From Podaxis mareebaensis (taxonomy: Eukaryota; Basidiomycota; Agaricomycetes; Agaricales; Agaricaceae), in NCBI GenBank assembly GCA_018524725.1, contig JAEUWP010000044.1, positions 1-59,512 of the forward strand: a stretch of 59,512 bases of DNA, given 5' to 3'. Positions 56,065 through 59,512 of the stretch are shown piece after piece. The notes under the pieces were generated by a model. It was not told the DNA's origin, ran no database searches, and saw only the letters and a program-made list of their open reading frames with translations. Position 1 is the stretch's first letter; each line of letters opens with the position of its first letter. The position numbers and the translations under genes are program-made.

Positions 56065-58527
56065 TCAAACTGCACTCCCTCGATATGGATTAAAGCCACC
56101 CAAGTCCGCTTGTTTTCTGACATCTTTACTACGAAGATTCACTGGAACAGCAGCGCCACTTGGGATGCCTCTCATCACGGCATTGGGGTATGTTATGTGA
56201 GGTGTTGAATTTGATATTGGGGAGATTGGAAATATGGTGGAGGGTTTATTATGAGTGCGACTGTTGGCAAAGGCCACGTGAGATAAGTGCGACGTCGGAG
56301 GTGAAATGGATCCCGTGGGCTTCTCCTTAGTAGGTGGCATAGAAGAAGATGGGAGACTCGAGGACGGATTCGTAGGCTCCGCGCATAAAGCGCCTCCCCC
56401 AACGTAAACCGTACTCGAGTTCTGCGCTTGCGCTAGCACAAAGGGAGGAACGTTAACCATTCCAACCTTCGCCGAAACCGTCGCCTCCCTTGCTTTCTTA
56501 TTCCTTTGTAACAACATACACGTAATCCCACTCCCATGCACAGCGAGGGCAACCATGTTATTAGGCCGACCGATCACAGACGCCCTGGCGTACACTCCGG
56601 TCTTGAGATCTACGAGAGTGATTGGGTACAGGCGTGGTGATTCCCCAGGCTTACTCTTTCCTTGAGGGTCAGGTTGATCCCAAGTCGGGGATAGTTGGCG
56701 GTTGCCCCATTCTGCCGACTTTGTGTAATCCGGATCGCTAGATTGCAGGAATGGAAATGGGTTCCCGCCAGGGAAGGAGTGGTCCTCAAATGCAATCCAT
56801 CCGTCCTTCTTGACGTAAATGGTCCCGACTAGCAGCTCGATAATTCCCAGGAAGACCAATGAAAGGTATGAGATGAGGAAGCTTGCAAGGAACCAACCGG
56901 AAAACAGAAGGCCGAGTGCAGTGAAGAGGGAGGCGACCATTAACCCCATTACAAATAACATCAGACCCCGCATATCCTGGTTGTGATACAGCGCAGCGGA
57001 GTCTCGTCGTAACATACGCGAGAGCTTGATGGACTTAGGTCCGATAATGGAGAGGACGGGTTCGATGGTGTTCGTGGTCTCGTTTCTGAATTTCACAGGA
57101 ATGGCGGTGGCAAGTGGCTCGAGGCGTTCATGTCCTTCACGAGGCGCAATCGGCTTTCCCCACCATCGATAACCTTTCACCCGGGGATCAGCGACTTTGC
57201 ATACTGCAGCCAAGAGTGCGGCGTTGTAGAACCCCTGATTCAGTTCCAACAACCACGCCAGATCCGCCCACCCATCAATCCCCTCTAGATCCTCCAACCG
57301 GGATCTCCTGGGTAAGAGACCATTCAACGCCTTTCCCAACATGTTATGGGAATGGTAACCTTCCGCCTCGTCTCTCCGAACGGCCTCAACAACGAGGGAG
57401 TGGATTGCGGATTGCCCAGCGATAGAGCCAGAGTTGGCAGAGTGTTGCATGACGTTGTAGAGATGCCACATCTTCTCCTGGGCTGCCCGTGCCTGCATAC
57501 GCCAGCGGAACTCTGGACCGGGGAGGACAGTGATAGAAGCAACGAGCTTGCCATTTGGACCCGTCGATCTCGTCATCTGCAATACCTCGGGAGTGCTTAA
57601 TATTTCGCCGATCGTGAAGAGTCGCTTTCCCCAGAGACATTTGACGTTGGTGTGGTCGCATTTGGGCTCATGACAGAAAACGACGACTCTCTTTGCACTC
57701 CGGAATATGTCCGCTAACAGTCCGACCTCCAAATCTCTCTGCCTATCAATCTCCGCTTCGTGGATTTCTTCCGAAAGCCTAGCGTCTGCCAGACAAAACT
57801 CGTCCAACCAAATATACTCCACTCCATCCTCCGCGCCTGGCATCCTCGCTCTTGCTGCGGCGTAACAGTCTAGCACCGTCTGTGAGATACGCTTGCGGTT
57901 GAGCAGGCTAAACTCCCGCCCTGGTTTCTTCTTCTCTTCCGACTCTCTGTCAAGCCTCCTCTTGGCCTCGCGGAAAAGAACCTCAGCGCTCTTCATCGGA
58001 TAGCTGATTGCGGTATATCCGGCCTTTTGGATTGATTCTTGCAAGGCCAAAGCCTCGGGCGGGAGAGTCGACTCGTCTGGGTGTCCACCATCATAAGGCA
58101 CCTGACGCTGGGATGAGATTCTCTTCCCCTGAAAATGCACCTCGAGCAACCATCGAGGTTTGTTACCCGTGACGGCATATTGTCCGCCCGAGTGGCCTTG
58201 ATTCATGCCCTTCTCCCCTCCGGGCGGCTCCAGCAGTATTGCATCTGGGACATGGAACCATTCAATACTCCAAACGACGCCTTTGAGAAGTTGTTTCAAG
58301 GCCTGTTTGAGGTATTTGGGAAACAAGAAGTATATTGGGGCGAGGGGGATGACGATGATGAGCCTGACGATGTTTAGAGGGATGTGCCAGGGGCTTTCGG
58401 GGTTCCGTCCGAACCAGAGTGGGCCTTTGACTCCTGGGTCTTCTTGGATTAAACGGCGGGGACGACATTCGTTTGCGAGGATGTCGAGGCTTGCAGAGAG
58501 AGATGCTCTTGATGATGGTTTCGACAT
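56065..58527 (-). CDS. HET-like membrane protein, copy 2
   Basis: A single coding exon of 820 residues, ending FNPYRGSAV. It is colinear with copy 1 over its entire length: ECRPRRLIQEDPGVKGPLW, WFHVPDAILLEPPG, GYTAISYPMKSAEVLF, EYIWLDEFCLADARLSEEI, ADIFRSAKRVVVFCHE and GRPNNMVALAVHGSG are the same or nearly so. The membrane segments and the Pro/Ser-rich C-terminus differ most (GLMLFVMGLMVASLFTALGLL here). The high identity of the core against the diverged ends fits tandem duplication followed by uneven change. The start at 58527 matches copy 1. A 5'UTR intron (donor near 58589, acceptor at CGCAAG two bases before the ATG) is likely. Confidence 0.7.
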   Translation of the reverse strand: MSKPSSRASLSASLDILANECRPRRLIQEDPGVKGPLWFGRNPESPWHIPLNIVRLIIVIPLAPIYFLFPKYLKQALKQLLKGVVWSIEWFHVPDAILLEPPGGEKGMNQGHSGGQYAVTGNKPRWLLEVHFQGKRISSQRQVPYDGGHPDESTLPPEALALQESIQKAGYTAISYPMKSAEVLFREAKRRLDRESEEKKKPGREFSLLNRKRISQTVLDCYAAARARMPGAEDGVEYIWLDEFCLADARLSEEIHEAEIDRQRDLEVGLLADIFRSAKRVVVFCHEPKCDHTNVKCLWGKRLFTIGEILSTPEVLQMTRSTGPNGKLVASITVLPGPEFRWRMQARAAQEKMWHLYNVMQHSANSGSIAGQSAIHSLVVEAVRRDEAEGYHSHNMLGKALNGLLPRRSRLEDLEGIDGWADLAWLLELNQGFYNAALLAAVCKVADPRVKGYRWWGKPIAPREGHERLEPLATAIPVKFRNETTNTIEPVLSIIGPKSIKLSRMLRRDSAALYHNQDMRGLMLFVMGLMVASLFTALGLLFSGWFLASFLISYLSLVFLGIIELLVGTIYVKKDGWIAFEDHSFPGGNPFPFLQSSDPDYTKSAEWGNRQLSPTWDQPDPQGKSKPGESPRLYPITLVDLKTGVYARASVIGRPNNMVALAVHGSGITCMLLQRNKKAREATVSAKVGMVNVPPFVLAQAQNSSTVYVGGGALCAEPTNPSSSLPSSSMPPTKEKPTGSISPPTSHLSHVAFANSRTHNKPSTIFPISPISNSTPHITYPNAVMRGIPSGAAVPVNLRSKDVRKQADLGGFNPYRGSAV

Positions 58528-59512
58528 GGCTTGCGTTATGGATGAGCACACGGTGACTACGTTGGGAGGTGGAAGTTGACGATGACTTACTTGGGGCGGG
58601 GGAGTATGGAATGTTTGGTCGTTGGATAGTTACGATTTGTTCTCCAATAAATATTTTAGACCATTCCTGGGCCTTGCGAGGGCGCCAGAATGCTCATAAG
58701 AACTGCAGTTTCATTACCTATGCTTCTTGACGTTCAAGGAATGTAGAAAGGCAAACTGGCGTGCAGGCTAGTTTCATCTGGTATACCGCCTCCCGAGACA
58801 AGGTGACCACTTGTAACAGCGTCACTTGTTAATTTACGTCGAGAGCAATTGAGTTCCTGCCGCAATAGAACGTATTCGTCGTTGACAAGTGTTGACAAAC
58901 TTTAACTTTGATTGTGGCCGTGGCCTAGTGCTGCTGTTGGACCATGCCTTCACGGCGGTGGTACGGACTCCTGACACGGACCCTTGAGTATGACATGTCG
59001 GACCCGGACCGGGCCAGGTAGTTCCGTATTGTGCGTGGCAAGACAATCAAGACGATGGATAACAGGGCGATCGAGAAGATATGAAAGGTCATGAATGTCC
59101 TCTTGGGTAGCATTAAGTCGGCGTTATTTGGCGCAAGGACTGGCGCCCAGCTGTCAGCACGACATTAGACAGGCCTATAAGTTACTTGGACTCGGCGGTG
59201 CTTGGGCGGGATACCAGTCTGCAGGGTCTAACCTGCATCTGTATGTTGGACGGAGTGCCTTTTCTCTTTGATCTCGCACATACAGCGTACTGTGTAGGAT
59301 GCATGAGTAGTTCCTTCGACTCTTTAGTGGGAGCTGGAATAAGGTACGATTATATCCCGGTAACAGGCGAAGGTAGCTTGTGATAAGCGTTGTGGGAGGA
59401 TACATATGCGGATCTACTTCCAGTGGACAGAGATTTCATCAGTAAATTGGCTTAAAATAGTTATTACATGTTGATTTATATAATTCATCTGAAGAATAAG
59501 ATGGACTATAAC
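58528..59512. other. HET2 promoter and window end, no further gene recognised
   Basis: Contains the HET2 5'UTR, an AT-rich TATA-like stretch near 58647 and the conserved promoter box. Beyond about 58800 only short frames occur. Nothing here is recognised as coding or RNA. Confidence 0.4.
58681..58699 (-). promoter_or_regulatory. Conserved promoter box of HET2
   Basis: TTATGAGCATTCTGGCGCC on the minus strand, about 155 bp before the ATG, the same distance as in HET1. It differs from the HET1 box at two of 19 positions. Confidence 0.55.

Overview
The window looks like nuclear DNA of a filamentous basidiomycete, most likely an agaricomycete mushroom. Genes carry many short introns of about 45-70 nt with GT...AG ends. 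The set includes two Clampless1 (Clp1)-like proteins, a copper-fist regulator, a caspase-like protease and HET-like proteins. tRNA genes stand singly between protein genes. The organism is inferred from gene content and was not searched.

Layout. (1) 1-12939 is a pile of three copies of one Ty3/gypsy chromovirus family. Copy Z (+, only its 3' end in view) sits inside ORF3 of copy X (-), and X sits inside ORF3 of copy Y (+). All three LTRs are about 1.36 kb and run TGTTATG...CCTAACA. X and Y are heavily decayed and almost CpG-free; Z is not. The family has a third ORF after pol that runs through the polypurine tract and about 275 codons into the 3' LTR. (2) 12940-14909 is AT-rich then GC-rich non-genic DNA with transposon-like remnants. 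(3) 14975-29981 is a gene-dense housekeeping block: DBP5, tRNA-Asn, a CaMK with a possible N-myristoylation signal, HMG-CoA lyase, a VIT1/CCC1-type transporter, RPF2, an unrecognised gene with duplicated exons, tRNA-Asp and a Clp1-like gene. (4) 29982-41109 is sparser: a second Clp1-like gene, a TDA3-like FAD oxidoreductase and a copper-fist transcription factor. (5) 41477-50276 holds alanine aminotransferase, RRP9, a caspase-like protease and URC4. (6) 50947-58527 holds two tandem intronless HET-like membrane proteins. A decayed fragment of URC4 sits beside the second one, so the unit URC4-HET appears to have been duplicated and one URC4 copy lost.

How genes relate. DBP5, RPF2 and RRP9 serve mRNA export and ribosome assembly. 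HMG-CoA lyase (leucine breakdown), alanine aminotransferase and URC4 (uracil breakdown) are catabolic. The copper-fist protein and the VIT1-type transporter concern metal homeostasis but are not adjacent. The Clp1-like pair may concern dikaryon development. The caspase-like protease and the HET pair lie within about 10 kb of each other, an arrangement that could matter for allorecognition or cell death; this is inference.

Strongest candidates for something undescribed: the LTR-spanning ORF3 with a possible +1 frameshift site, the duplicated URC4-HET unit with its shared promoter box, and the exon-repeat gene with a 1-nt lesion.
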